Source of the DNA: Oceanitalea sp047302425
GTDB taxonomy: Bacteria > Actinomycetota > Actinomycetes > Actinomycetales > Actinomycetaceae
Direction: 5' to 3'
Length of the DNA stretch: 64,000 bases
Assembly (NCBI RefSeq): GCF_047302425.1
Contig: NZ_CP154855.1
Location: forward strand, 1-64,000
Under the pieces are notes generated by a model, which was not told the DNA's origin, ran no database searches, and worked only from the letters and a program-made list of their open reading frames with translations. How positions within the stretch are numbered: position 1 is the stretch's first letter; every line of letters begins with the position of its first letter. Position numbers and translations under genes: made by a program. This document shows positions 34,522 through 42,047 of this stretch, one piece after another.

Positions 34522-35432
34522 GAGTTCTCCTTGACGTTGACGACCAGCCCGGCGAGACGGGACCCGTTGGTCCCGGCGACTGCCTGGGCGAGGACGCGGT
34601 CACCGACCACGACGTCCATGGGCTGGGAGCTGGGGTGGCGAAGCGGAAGGACGTCGCCGACGGCGAGGCGCACGACCTCGCGTGGGTGGATGGGGACGGG
34701 GTTGAGCCGGACGGCGACCTCGACGGGTGCGCGCTGGACGGCCTGGTCGAGGAGCTCGCGCTGCTCGTGCTCGGCGGCCTCCTCGGCGGCGGTCTTGCGG
34801 TCACCGGCGTGGCTCTCGCGCATCGCCGTCATGAGGCCCTCGGCGGGCAGCATGAGGGAGGCGGTGACGCTGTGGTCGCCGGAGGTGATGGCGAAGGTCG
34901 CCGAGATCACCGAGGTCGTGGCGTTCATCGCCTGGACGACCTGCGGGGAGTGCTGGATGCGCCGCAGCTCGGCGTCGACGGCGATGATGCCGGCGAAGGC
35001 GTAGTTGAGGTCGGCGAGCACGCGGGACATGAGGTCGCCGACGAGCTGCTGCTCGATCTCCGTCAGCTCCCGGTCGGGCACCGCGCCGGGCGTGCCGGGG
35101 CCGCCGAGCATCTGGTCGACCCAGCTGAGCGCGGCCTCGAGCGGGAGCTGGACGATCGCCGGGCGCCGGTTGGCTCCGACGGTGCACAGGATCATCGTCG
35201 TGGGCGAGGGCAGCGTGCTGATGTACTCGTCGTACGTGCCCATCGACACGCGCTCGAAGGTCACCTGCGTGGGCACGCCCAGGCGCGCCAGCAGCTGGTT
35301 GGACCACTGGCGCGAGAACGTGCCCAGTGCGACCTCGAGGGTGCGCGCGTGCTCGCGCGCCAGGGTCATCGGCCGACGGAAGTCGTAGACGACCGTGCCG
35401 TCAGCACCGGGGGAACCGTGGGAAACCGTCAC
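34518..35432 (-). CDS. fliM: flagellar motor switch protein FliM without the usual N-terminal CheY-binding motif
   Basis: C-ring protein of about 304 residues. The middle domain begins YDFRRPMTLAREHARTLEVA and the C-terminal SpoA domain contains VPIHPREVVRLAVGDVLPL. The usual leading S-Q-x-E-I-D-x-L-L peptide is absent: only about 18 residues precede YDFRRP. The ATG at 35444 lies inside the -10 of the sigma-28 promoter, so it cannot be the start from that promoter. The GTG at 35432 lies almost on the predicted start point and is used here, giving a leaderless or near-leaderless message; the true start is uncertain. Confidence 0.85.
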   Translation of the reverse strand: MTVSHGSPGADGTVVYDFRRPMTLAREHARTLEVALGTFSRQWSNQLLARLGVPTQVTFERVSMGTYDEYISTLPSPTTMILCTVGANRRPAIVQLPLEAALSWVDQMLGGPGTPGAVPDRELTEIEQQLVGDLMSRVLADLNYAFAGIIAVDAELRRIQHSPQVVQAMNATTSVISATFAITSGDHSVTASLMLPAEGLMTAMRESHAGDRKTAAEEAAEHEQRELLDQAVQRAPVEVAVRLNPVPIHPREVVRLAVGDVLPLRHPSSQPMDVVVGDRVLAQAVAGTNGSRLAGLVVNVKENS

Positions 35433-35440
35433 ACAGGCAC

Positions 35441-35467
35441 CCATCGGCCGACAGGTGCCGATGTTGA
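35441..35467 (-). promoter_or_regulatory. sigma-28 promoter of fliM and downstream export genes
   Basis: Minus strand: TCAACATC, 11 bases, GCCGATGG. It lies 38 bases after fliL. It makes fliM-csrA a possible separate unit. Confidence 0.8.
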
Positions 35468-35504
35468 GACGTCGAGGTGCGCCCGACTTGTCAGGCGCCG
35501 GGCG

Positions 35505-35996
35505 TCACTGGGTGACGAAGTCGGTGAAGTAGACCTCGAGCACCTGCCCGTCGTAGGCGTCGACGAGCTGGTCGGCGAGCAGGCCCTTGAGCTCGTCGCG
35601 CCGCACCGGGTCGTTGACCTCGGCGACGGTGCGCCCGGAGAACAGGGCGATCGCGATGTCGGTGGCCTCCGCCGTCGCGATCTCCTCGACCTCGGCGACG
35701 AGCTCGACGGCGAAGCCGAGCCGCAGGTAGTGCCCGTCGGCGAGGTTGATGTTGCGCGGCTCGATCGTCACGGTCACGCCGGGCTCGGGAGCCGGCGGCT
35801 CCTCAGGCTCGGTGGGGCGCAGGAACACGAAGGCACCAGCGGCAACGACGGCGAGCAAGGCCGCCACGATGATGAGGAGCGGGCCGCGGCGCTTGCGCGG
35901 GGCGGGGGCAGCCGGGGCGGGCACGGGCGCGGCCGCGGCGGCGTTCCCGCCGCCGATCTTGCGGCCCTGTGCGCCGATCACTCGTTTCTCGGCCAT
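35505..35996 (-). CDS. fliL: flagellar basal-body protein FliL
   Basis: A 163-residue protein next to the stators that supports motor torque. A basic N-terminus with an Ala/Pro stretch precedes one membrane helix (about 39-59); the external domain ends in the typical LADQLVDAYDGQVLEVYFTD region. It starts one base after motB. Confidence 0.93.
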   Translation of the reverse strand: MAEKRVIGAQGRKIGGGNAAAAAPVPAPAAPAPRKRRGPLLIIVAALLAVVAAGAFVFLRPTEPEEPPAPEPGVTVTIEPRNINLADGHYLRLGFAVELVAEVEEIATAEATDIAIALFSGRTVAEVNDPVRRDELKGLLADQLVDAYDGQVLEVYFTDFVTQ

Positions 35997-35997
35997 C

Positions 35998-36831
35998 TCA
36001 GACTCCTTCCAGCTCGTTGGCGATCTCGGGCAGCAGGGTGCGGACCGCCTCGGGCTCGTTGCTCATGACGACGACGTCGACACGTCGGTTGAGGTCGAGG
36101 GCGTCGGGCCCCTCGGCCGCCGGGTAGGCGTCGCCGTACCCGATCGCGCGGACGCGGGTCGGGGGGATGTCGCCGTGCTCGACCATGCGCCGCAGCACCT
36201 TGGTGGCGCGGTCGGCGGAGAGCTCCCAGTTCGTCTCGTAGGGATCGGTGTGGGGCAGGGGGTTGGCGTGGCCCTCGAGGAGGATGTCGTTGTCCAGGGG
36301 GCGCAGCGTCGTGGCGATCGTGTCGACGACCGCGAGGGAGGCCGGCGGCATCTGCGCGCTCGCCGGGGAGAAGAAGGTGTGCTCGCTGACGAGGCCGACG
36401 ACGAGCCCGCGCTCGGTGATGCTGAAGCGCACGGCGTCCTGCAGTCCGGCCTCGGCGAGGTCGGAGCGGATGCTCTCCCGGACCTCGATGAGCGACTCGG
36501 CCTCCTCGACCGCGGCCTGGCGGTTGCCCGGCAGGGAGTCGAGGTCCTCGGCACCCTCGACGGGTGCGATGTCGGCCGGCTGGGCGTTGCCGCCGTCGAG
36601 CACACCGTCCGAACCGTCGACGACGGTGACGGACGGGGCGGCGTCCCCGAAGCCGGCGGCGAGGGACTGGCGCAGCTCGGAGAACTTGGCCTGGTCCACC
36701 TGGCTGATCGCGAAGAGGACGATGAACAGGCACATCATGACCGTGACCATGTCCATGTAGCTCACGGTCCAGCGCTCGGCGTTCTCCTCTTCCTCCTCCT
36801 CGTGCCCGCCACGGCGTCGGCGCGAGCTCAT
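35998..36831 (-). CDS. motB: flagellar stator protein MotB
   Basis: Stator subunit of 277 residues that anchors to peptidoglycan. The single helix near 23-43 carries the proton-binding Asp27 in SYMDMVTVMMCLFIVLFA. The C-terminal OmpA-like domain has LEGHANPLPHTDPYETNWEL and LDLNRRVDVVV. A strong acidic run (EEEEEE) stands before the helix. Coupled to motA by ATGA. Confidence 0.96.
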   Translation of the reverse strand: MSSRRRRGGHEEEEEENAERWTVSYMDMVTVMMCLFIVLFAISQVDQAKFSELRQSLAAGFGDAAPSVTVVDGSDGVLDGGNAQPADIAPVEGAEDLDSLPGNRQAAVEEAESLIEVRESIRSDLAEAGLQDAVRFSITERGLVVGLVSEHTFFSPASAQMPPASLAVVDTIATTLRPLDNDILLEGHANPLPHTDPYETNWELSADRATKVLRRMVEHGDIPPTRVRAIGYGDAYPAAEGPDALDLNRRVDVVVMSNEPEAVRTLLPEIANELEGV

Positions 36832-37619
36832 GCGGCCCGCCCGGCGGCGTCGTCGGCGTCCTCGACCAGCTCACCGGCGGGGACCATGCTGCGCAGGCGC
36901 TCCCCGACCGTGCGGGGGCTGGCCCCGGCCTGGAGGGCGAGCAGGCCCTCGAGGCTGATCTCCATCTGCGCGCACTGGAGGTCGGAGATCCGCTTGAGGC
37001 GGCTGCCGATCGGCAGGAAGATGAGGTTGGCGGAGAGGATGCCCCACAGGGTCGCGACGAACGCGGCGGCGATCATCGGGCCCAGGGTGCTCGGGTCGGA
37101 GAGGTTCTCCAGTACGTGGACCAGGGAGATGACCGTGCCGATGATGCCGATCGTCGGGGCGTAGCCGCCGAGGGAGTTGAAGAAGCCTGAGGCGACACGG
37201 TCCTGGGCGCGCTTGGTGTCGATGCGGTCCTCGAGCATCGTGCGCAGGTCCTCGGGGTCGGCGCCGTCGATCGCGGCCATGAGGCCGTCGCGGAGGAACT
37301 CGTCCTCGACGTCGCCGGAGGCGTCCTCGAGAGCCAGCAGGCCCTCGCGGCGCGCCCGGTCGGAGAGGCTGACGATCGTCGCGATCGAGGCGCCCCGCTT
37401 GGGCGCCTTGGCCGTGAAGGCGCTCGGCAGCGTCTTGAAGGCGTGGATCGCGTCGCGCAGCGTACCGCCCGCGATACCCGCGCCGAGGCTGCCGATGAAG
37501 ACGATCGCGAGCGGACCGGGCAGCAGGATGGCCGAGAGGTGGACACCCTCGGCGTTCATGAGGACGAACACGCCACCGAAGGCGACGGCGAGACCGACGA
37601 GCGTTGCGGGATCCATCAT
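36828..37619 (-). CDS. motA: flagellar stator protein MotA
   Basis: Stator subunit of 263 residues with four membrane helices. The cytoplasmic loop has charged residues (RARREGLLALED) that touch FliG, and helix 3-4 contains YAPTIGIIGTVISLVHVLEN. Two adjacent ATGs (37619 and 37616) are possible; the first overlaps the flbD stop. Confidence 0.95.
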   Translation of the reverse strand: MMDPATLVGLAVAFGGVFVLMNAEGVHLSAILLPGPLAIVFIGSLGAGIAGGTLRDAIHAFKTLPSAFTAKAPKRGASIATIVSLSDRARREGLLALEDASGDVEDEFLRDGLMAAIDGADPEDLRTMLEDRIDTKRAQDRVASGFFNSLGGYAPTIGIIGTVISLVHVLENLSDPSTLGPMIAAAFVATLWGILSANLIFLPIGSRLKRISDLQCAQMEISLEGLLALQAGASPRTVGERLRSMVPAGELVEDADDAAGRAA

Positions 37620-37918
37620 TCTCCCTGGGGACGAGTCGGCAGGGGAACGACGGACCGCAGCTCCGGCCGGGTCTCCACCGGGTCGGGTGCCTGCAGCGCC
37701 CGGGAGATGACTCCTGCCCGGTAGTCCTGGACCATGGCGACGACCTCGGGCATCGTCTCGCTCACGAGGTAGCGGGTGCCGTCCATGAGCACGAGAATCG
37801 TGTCGGGCGTGCACTCGATCCGTTCGATCAGATCAGGGTTGATCGCGAACGGTTGTCCGGTCAGACGGGTCACGGTAATCACGGTCGGTTCCATCCTGGT
37901 TGCGTCGGGCCCTTCCAT
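37616..37918 (-). CDS. flbD: FlbD-family flagellar protein
   Basis: A 100-residue protein of the small Gram-positive FlbD family found before motA in flagellar operons: TVITVTRLTGQPFAINPDLI and TILVLMDGTRYLVSETMPEV. The role is poorly known. An alternative ATG at 37894 starts closer to the family beginning. It is the first gene after a terminator and a sigma-28 promoter. Confidence 0.88.
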   Translation of the reverse strand: MEGPDATRMEPTVITVTRLTGQPFAINPDLIERIECTPDTILVLMDGTRYLVSETMPEVVAMVQDYRAGVISRALQAPDPVETRPELRSVVPLPTRPQGE

Positions 37919-37934
37919 GAGCCCTGCACTCGTT

Positions 37935-37961
37935 CTATCGGCCGGTGGGCCACATCTGTGA
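37935..37961 (-). promoter_or_regulatory. sigma-28 promoter of flbD-motA-motB-fliL
   Basis: Minus strand: TCACAGAT, 11 bases, GCCGATAG. It lies 17 bases before the flbD start, so stator genes can be made late. Confidence 0.82.
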
Positions 37962-37988
37962 GGGGTCCGGGCCGGACGAGCTCACCCG

Positions 37989-38012
37989 GGCTGCCGGGCG
38001 AACCCGGCAGCC
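37989..38012 (-). terminator. terminator after flgE with a UUCG tetraloop
   Basis: On the minus strand GGCTGCCGGG pairs with its complement around TTCG, an extra-stable tetraloop in RNA. It begins 9 bases after the flgE stop and 28 bases before the flbD promoter. Confidence 0.85.
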
Positions 38013-38020
38013 GCGAGGCG

Positions 38021-39253
38021 TCAGCGCTTGAGGTTGACGAGCTCCTGGAGGAGCTCGTCGGAGGTGGTGATGATGCGGGAGCCGGCCTGGAAGCCGCGCT
38101 GGGCGATGATGAGGTTGGTGAACTCCTGGGAGAGGTCGACGTTCGACATCTCCAGGGCCCCGCCCGTCAGGCCGCCACGGCCGCCGTCGCCGGCCGCACC
38201 GATCTGCGCGTCGCCGGAGTTGACGGTGGCCCGGAGCATCGAGCCGCCGACCTTCTCCAGGCCCTCGGCGTTGGCGAAGTTGCCCACGGCGACCATGCCG
38301 ATGGCGCGCTTGAGGCCGTTGGAGAAGGAGCCCATGAGCGTGCCGTCGGAGTTCATCGAGAAGGTCTGCAGGACGCCCGCGCCCTGACCGTCCTGGCTGG
38401 CGGCCTCGACGGTGGTGAGCGCGGCGTAGCCGGTGAGCCCGTCCATGTCGAGCGTGATCGGCGCGCCCTCGACGGTGATGTTCGGCAGGGTGGCGTTCTG
38501 CAGGGCCCCGGTGGCGGTGAAGGCGACGCTCCCCGTGCCGAGCACGGTGGCGCCGTCGGAGATCTCCACGTCCCAGGTCGCGCCCGGCGTGTTGGAGGCG
38601 AGGGTGAAGCGCACGTCGAGGGACGTGGCGGTGCCGTTGGCGGAGAAGACGTCGATGCTGCGCAGGAGGGTGGTGGCCTCCACGGGCGGCGTCGCCGTCG
38701 GGTTGGCGACCTTGCCGTCGGAGGGGAGGTTCCCGGTGAAGGTGACGTTGCCGGTGGCGCGGGCCCCCATCGTCGTGGTCACCGGGACGGAGAGGTTGGT
38801 CAGCGGCCCGTTCGGGTTGACCACGCCGTTCTCGTCCGCGGCCCAGCCCATGACCTGGGCGCCGGAGGAGGTGACGAGGCGGCCCAGCGCGTCGAGGGTG
38901 AAGGCGCCGGCGCGGGTGTAGAGCTGCTCACCGGCGACGTTGACGACGAAGAAGCCGTCGCCGTCGATCATCATGTCGAGGCTGCGACCGGTCTGCTGCG
39001 CCGCACCGGGGGTGAAGTTCGTGCTGATGCCGGCGACCCGGACGCCGAGGCCGACCTGTGCCGGGTTGGTACCGCCGGCCTGCCCCTGGGGGGCGCCGGG
39101 CGCCATGAGCATCTGCGACAGGGTGTCCTCGAAGCGGGTCTGGGACGCCTTGAAGCCGGTCGTGTTGGCGTTGGCGATGTTGTTGCCGGTGACGTCGAGC
39201 ATCGTCTGGTGGGAGCGCAGGCTCGAGATGCCGGAGAAGAGGGAGCGGAGCAT
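38021..39253 (-). CDS. flgE: flagellar hook protein FlgE
   Basis: Hook subunit of 410 residues. The N-terminal rod-type motif is GNNIANANTTGFKAS; GFFVVNVAGEQLYTRAGAF follows in D1, and the C-terminus has SNVDLSQEFTNLIIAQRGFQ, the coiled part. It is exported by the flagellar system and has no Sec signal. No distal-rod flgG or flgF is in the window, so a homologue elsewhere is expected or FlgE serves both parts. Confidence 0.95.
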   Translation of the reverse strand: MLRSLFSGISSLRSHQTMLDVTGNNIANANTTGFKASQTRFEDTLSQMLMAPGAPQGQAGGTNPAQVGLGVRVAGISTNFTPGAAQQTGRSLDMMIDGDGFFVVNVAGEQLYTRAGAFTLDALGRLVTSSGAQVMGWAADENGVVNPNGPLTNLSVPVTTTMGARATGNVTFTGNLPSDGKVANPTATPPVEATTLLRSIDVFSANGTATSLDVRFTLASNTPGATWDVEISDGATVLGTGSVAFTATGALQNATLPNITVEGAPITLDMDGLTGYAALTTVEAASQDGQGAGVLQTFSMNSDGTLMGSFSNGLKRAIGMVAVGNFANAEGLEKVGGSMLRATVNSGDAQIGAAGDGGRGGLTGGALEMSNVDLSQEFTNLIIAQRGFQAGSRIITTSDELLQELVNLKR

Positions 39254-39268
39254 GTCTGTGTCCTTCGG

Positions 39269-39742
39269 TCAGGCGGCGGGGGTGGTCGGGTCGGCCGGGG
39301 CCGGCTTGGGATCGGTCGCGGACGGCAGCGCACCGACCGTGGAGAGCAGGTTCATCGGGACGACGGCGTTGCCGACGACGGCGCCCGGAGGTGTCACGGA
39401 GAAGTCGACGGCCGTGACGACACCGCTGTGGCGCACGCCGTCACCGTCGAGGTAGCTGACCTCCTTGCCGACGAGCTCGGTCGCGGAGGTACGCATCTGG
39501 AGGTGGAAGGCCTCCTGGGTGAGTGTGGTGAGCTCGGTCAGCTGCTCCATCGTCGACAGCTGGGTGGTCTGCGCCATGAGCTCGCTCGTCGAGAGGGGCT
39601 CGGAGGGGTCCTGGTAGCGCAGGGAGGTGACGAGCAGCTGGAGGAAGTCGTCCTTCTTCAGCCCGCCGGCCGGCGGCGCGGAGGGCGCGGGGCTGAGGGG
39701 TGAGGCGGCGGCGTAGCCCGCGGAGACGGGATCGATGGGCAT
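39269..39742 (-). CDS. flgD: hook assembly scaffold FlgD
   Basis: Hook cap protein of 157 residues. The N-terminal core FLQLLVTSLRYQDPSEPL and the Gln/Thr-rich TQLSTMEQLTELTTL are typical. The C-terminal half is short (GKEVSYLDGDGVRHSGVVTA), as in many Gram-positive FlgD proteins. Confidence 0.94.
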   Translation of the reverse strand: MPIDPVSAGYAAASPLSPAPSAPPAGGLKKDDFLQLLVTSLRYQDPSEPLSTSELMAQTTQLSTMEQLTELTTLTQEAFHLQMRTSATELVGKEVSYLDGDGVRHSGVVTAVDFSVTPPGAVVGNAVVPMNLLSTVGALPSATDPKPAPADPTTPAA

Positions 39743-39751
39743 GCGGGCTCC

Positions 39752-40999
39752 CTAGGCGAGGAGGTCGAGTCCACCGGGGTGGACGGAGGCGGTCGGGGTG
39801 GTCTCGGGGGTGGCCGGGGCGGCGGCCGCCCGCGGCTCGACGTTGTGGACGGGGACCGGCCGCTCGGCCCTGCCCTCGCGCCGGCCCTCGGACGCGAGGT
39901 CGAGGTCGGCCTGCAGCCCGGTGGCGGCCAGCTCGCGGCGCAGCTCCTGCAAGGCGCCGCGGAGGGCGTCCCGGGAGGCGTCGGTCATGCCGTGGAGCTC
40001 GATGCGCACGCCGTCGGTGCCGATGTGCGCCGACACGCGGACGGGGCCGAGGTCCTCGGGGTCCACCCGCACGTGCAGCACGTGGTGGCCCTCGGGCGCG
40101 GTCTTCAGTCGGGACAGCGCGGTGGCCAGCTGGGTACCGAGCGGCTGGGGCTGCTGGGGTGCGGCGGGGGCCGGGGCAGCGGGCTGCTCGGTGCGGCCGG
40201 TGCTCTCCGTGCGGGCGGTGTCCACGCGGACGGCCGCCTCGACGGCGAGCGTCGGGCTCTCGGGCGCGGGGCGGACGGCGTCGACGGGCGGGGCGGCCGG
40301 CACGGCAGGTGCCGCGCTCGGCGGGGTGGCGCCCTCGGGGACGGCGGCCGGTGCCGTTCCCGCGGCCGGGACCCGCCCGGCGTCCGGCACCGCCGGGACA
40401 CCGGCGGTCCTCGTCGGCAACGGGGCGGCGGCCGCGGGGACAGCCGTCCCCGCGGGTGCGCCGTCCCCGGCGGGGGTACCCGTGGTCTCCACACCCGCGC
40501 CGGTCCCCGTGGGAACCATGGGCGTCGTGGAGGTGCCGGCCACCGGCAGCTCCGCCGGGGTGGTCCCCAGCGGGGCCGCCGGCGCGACCGGAGCGGAGGC
40601 GCCGGGCGCCACGGCGGCGGGCGCCGGCGCGGCCGCCGGGGCGGCAGCGGGAACAGCGGCAGTGAGGGCCGGAGCGGCCTCGCCCTGTGCCGGGACGGCT
40701 CCCGGCAGCGGCGTGGTGGTGGCGGCAGGCTGCGCGGTGGCCTGGGCGTCCTGGTCGGCACCGACCAGCCAGCCGGGCAGCGCGGGCGCCTCGAGGGCCG
40801 ACTCGGGAGCCGTCTCGGTGGCGTTCTCGCCGGCGCTCTCGCCGGTGCCCTCGGCCGCGGGGTCCGTGGTGGCCTCCGCGGGCTCCGTGGCAGCCGCGAG
40901 ACTGGCGGCGAAGGCGTCCCCGCTGCCGCTGCGGCCGCCCGCGAGACGCGAGGTCGCCGCCGGGGCCGGCGTGGGCGCGGTGGGGATGACGATGCTCAT
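39752..40999 (-). CDS. fliK: hook-length control protein FliK
   Basis: A 415-residue protein: an extended Ala/Pro/Thr-rich ruler region (1-280) and a C-terminal Flg_hook domain (about 290-385) with HVLHVRVDPEDLGPVRVSAH and LRGALQELRRELAATGLQ. It measures the hook and triggers the FlhB switch. The ATG shares a base with the upstream stop. Confidence 0.9.
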   Translation of the reverse strand: MSIVIPTAPTPAPAATSRLAGGRSGSGDAFAASLAAATEPAEATTDPAAEGTGESAGENATETAPESALEAPALPGWLVGADQDAQATAQPAATTTPLPGAVPAQGEAAPALTAAVPAAAPAAAPAPAAVAPGASAPVAPAAPLGTTPAELPVAGTSTTPMVPTGTGAGVETTGTPAGDGAPAGTAVPAAAAPLPTRTAGVPAVPDAGRVPAAGTAPAAVPEGATPPSAAPAVPAAPPVDAVRPAPESPTLAVEAAVRVDTARTESTGRTEQPAAPAPAAPQQPQPLGTQLATALSRLKTAPEGHHVLHVRVDPEDLGPVRVSAHIGTDGVRIELHGMTDASRDALRGALQELRRELAATGLQADLDLASEGRREGRAERPVPVHNVEPRAAAAPATPETTPTASVHPGGLDLLA

Positions 41000-41622
41000 C
41001 AGGCTCCCGTCGGAAGGACGCGGCGGATGGTCGTGGGCGGCGTCGTCATCTCGGCGAGCTTGACCTGCTCACCGGGGTACGGGGCGTGGATCCACTTGTT
41101 GCCACCGGCGTAGATGCCGATGTGCCCGCCGCCGCGGGTGACGATGAGGTCGCCGGGCTGGGCCTGGTCGAGGGAGGGCACCTCGGTGCCGATCTTCATC
41201 TGGTCACGGGCCACGCGCGGGACGTCCACGCCGATGTCCTTCATCGCGAGCTGGACGAGCCCGGAGCAGTCCAGGCCGCCCTCGGACAGGCTCTCCCCGC
41301 CCCAGACGTACGGCACGCCGAGGTACTTCGTGGCCGACTCCACGAGCGCGGCCCCGGTACCCGGGGTCGCCGTGCCCTGCGTGTCCGCAGTCACCGCCGG
41401 GGTCGCCGTCGCCGGCGTCGTCCCGCCGAGGGCAGCGGCGACGGAGGAGGCGATGGAGGAGGTGCCGGTGGTGGCCTCGCCGGCGAGCGCGGTGGCCAGC
41501 ACACCGCTGAAGTCGGTGGCGGACGTGGCAGTGCTCGCGGGCGCGGGCGTGGGGGGCTGGCTGACGGCGGTGATCGCGCTCTGCAGCTCGACCATCCGGG
41601 CCTGGACGGCGGCGATGCTCAT
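40999..41622 (-). CDS. NlpC/P60 cysteine peptidase of the flagellar operon
   Basis: A 207-residue predicted peptidoglycan endopeptidase. The C-terminal domain (about 90-207) holds the full triad: Cys109 in GLDCSGLVQLA, His157 in GGGHIGIYAG and His169 in WIHAPYPGE. The first 20 residues (SIAAVQARMVELQSAI) form an amphipathic helix and there is no Sec signal, so export through the flagellar channel is likely. It lies between fliJ and fliK, where it probably opens the wall for the growing rod in place of FlgJ. Four-base overlap with fliJ. Confidence 0.88.
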   Translation of the reverse strand: MSIAAVQARMVELQSAITAVSQPPTPAPASTATSATDFSGVLATALAGEATTGTSSIASSVAAALGGTTPATATPAVTADTQGTATPGTGAALVESATKYLGVPYVWGGESLSEGGLDCSGLVQLAMKDIGVDVPRVARDQMKIGTEVPSLDQAQPGDLIVTRGGGHIGIYAGGNKWIHAPYPGEQVKLAEMTTPPTTIRRVLPTGA

Positions 41623-42047
41623 CGGGCGGCCTCCTGCGAGCGGGCGCGCTGGGAGGCGACCTCGTCGAGCGCGACCTGCTCGGCGTGGTTCTCCTCGGCG
41701 CGCTGGGCGACGAGGTGCCGCTCGGCGAGCTTGGCGATCGTCGTCGTGCGGCGGCGGGCGGCGGACCACTCGCCCTGCGCGGCCTGCTCGTCGGCGCGCG
41801 CGAGCTCGGCGATGGTGGCGGCCTCGGCCGCCGCGGCGCTGGCCGCGGCGCGGGCCGCGACGGCGGCCTGCCAGCTGAGCACGTCGGTCTGGGTGGGCAG
41901 CGTGGAGCTGTCGAGCGCGGCGAGGGCCTGCGCGGTGCGGCTGTCGGCGTTGCGCCGGAACTGGCGGCGCTGGAGGAGCGCGGCCGCGGCACGGTCCTCC
42001 TCCATCTGGCGCAGGCGCGCCACGTTCTGCAGCCGGAACGGCTTCAT
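41619..42047 (-). CDS. fliJ: flagellar export protein FliJ
   Basis: A 142-residue, Ala/Arg/Glu-rich coiled-coil protein (MKPFRLQNVARLRQMEEDRA start), the stalk of the FliI ATPase and chaperone escort. Sequence conservation of FliJ is always low; position directly after fliI and the coiled coil make the call. Confidence 0.88.
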   Translation of the reverse strand: MKPFRLQNVARLRQMEEDRAAAALLQRRQFRRNADSRTAQALAALDSSTLPTQTDVLSWQAAVAARAAASAAAAEAATIAELARADEQAAQGEWSAARRRTTTIAKLAERHLVAQRAEENHAEQVALDEVASQRARSQEAAR

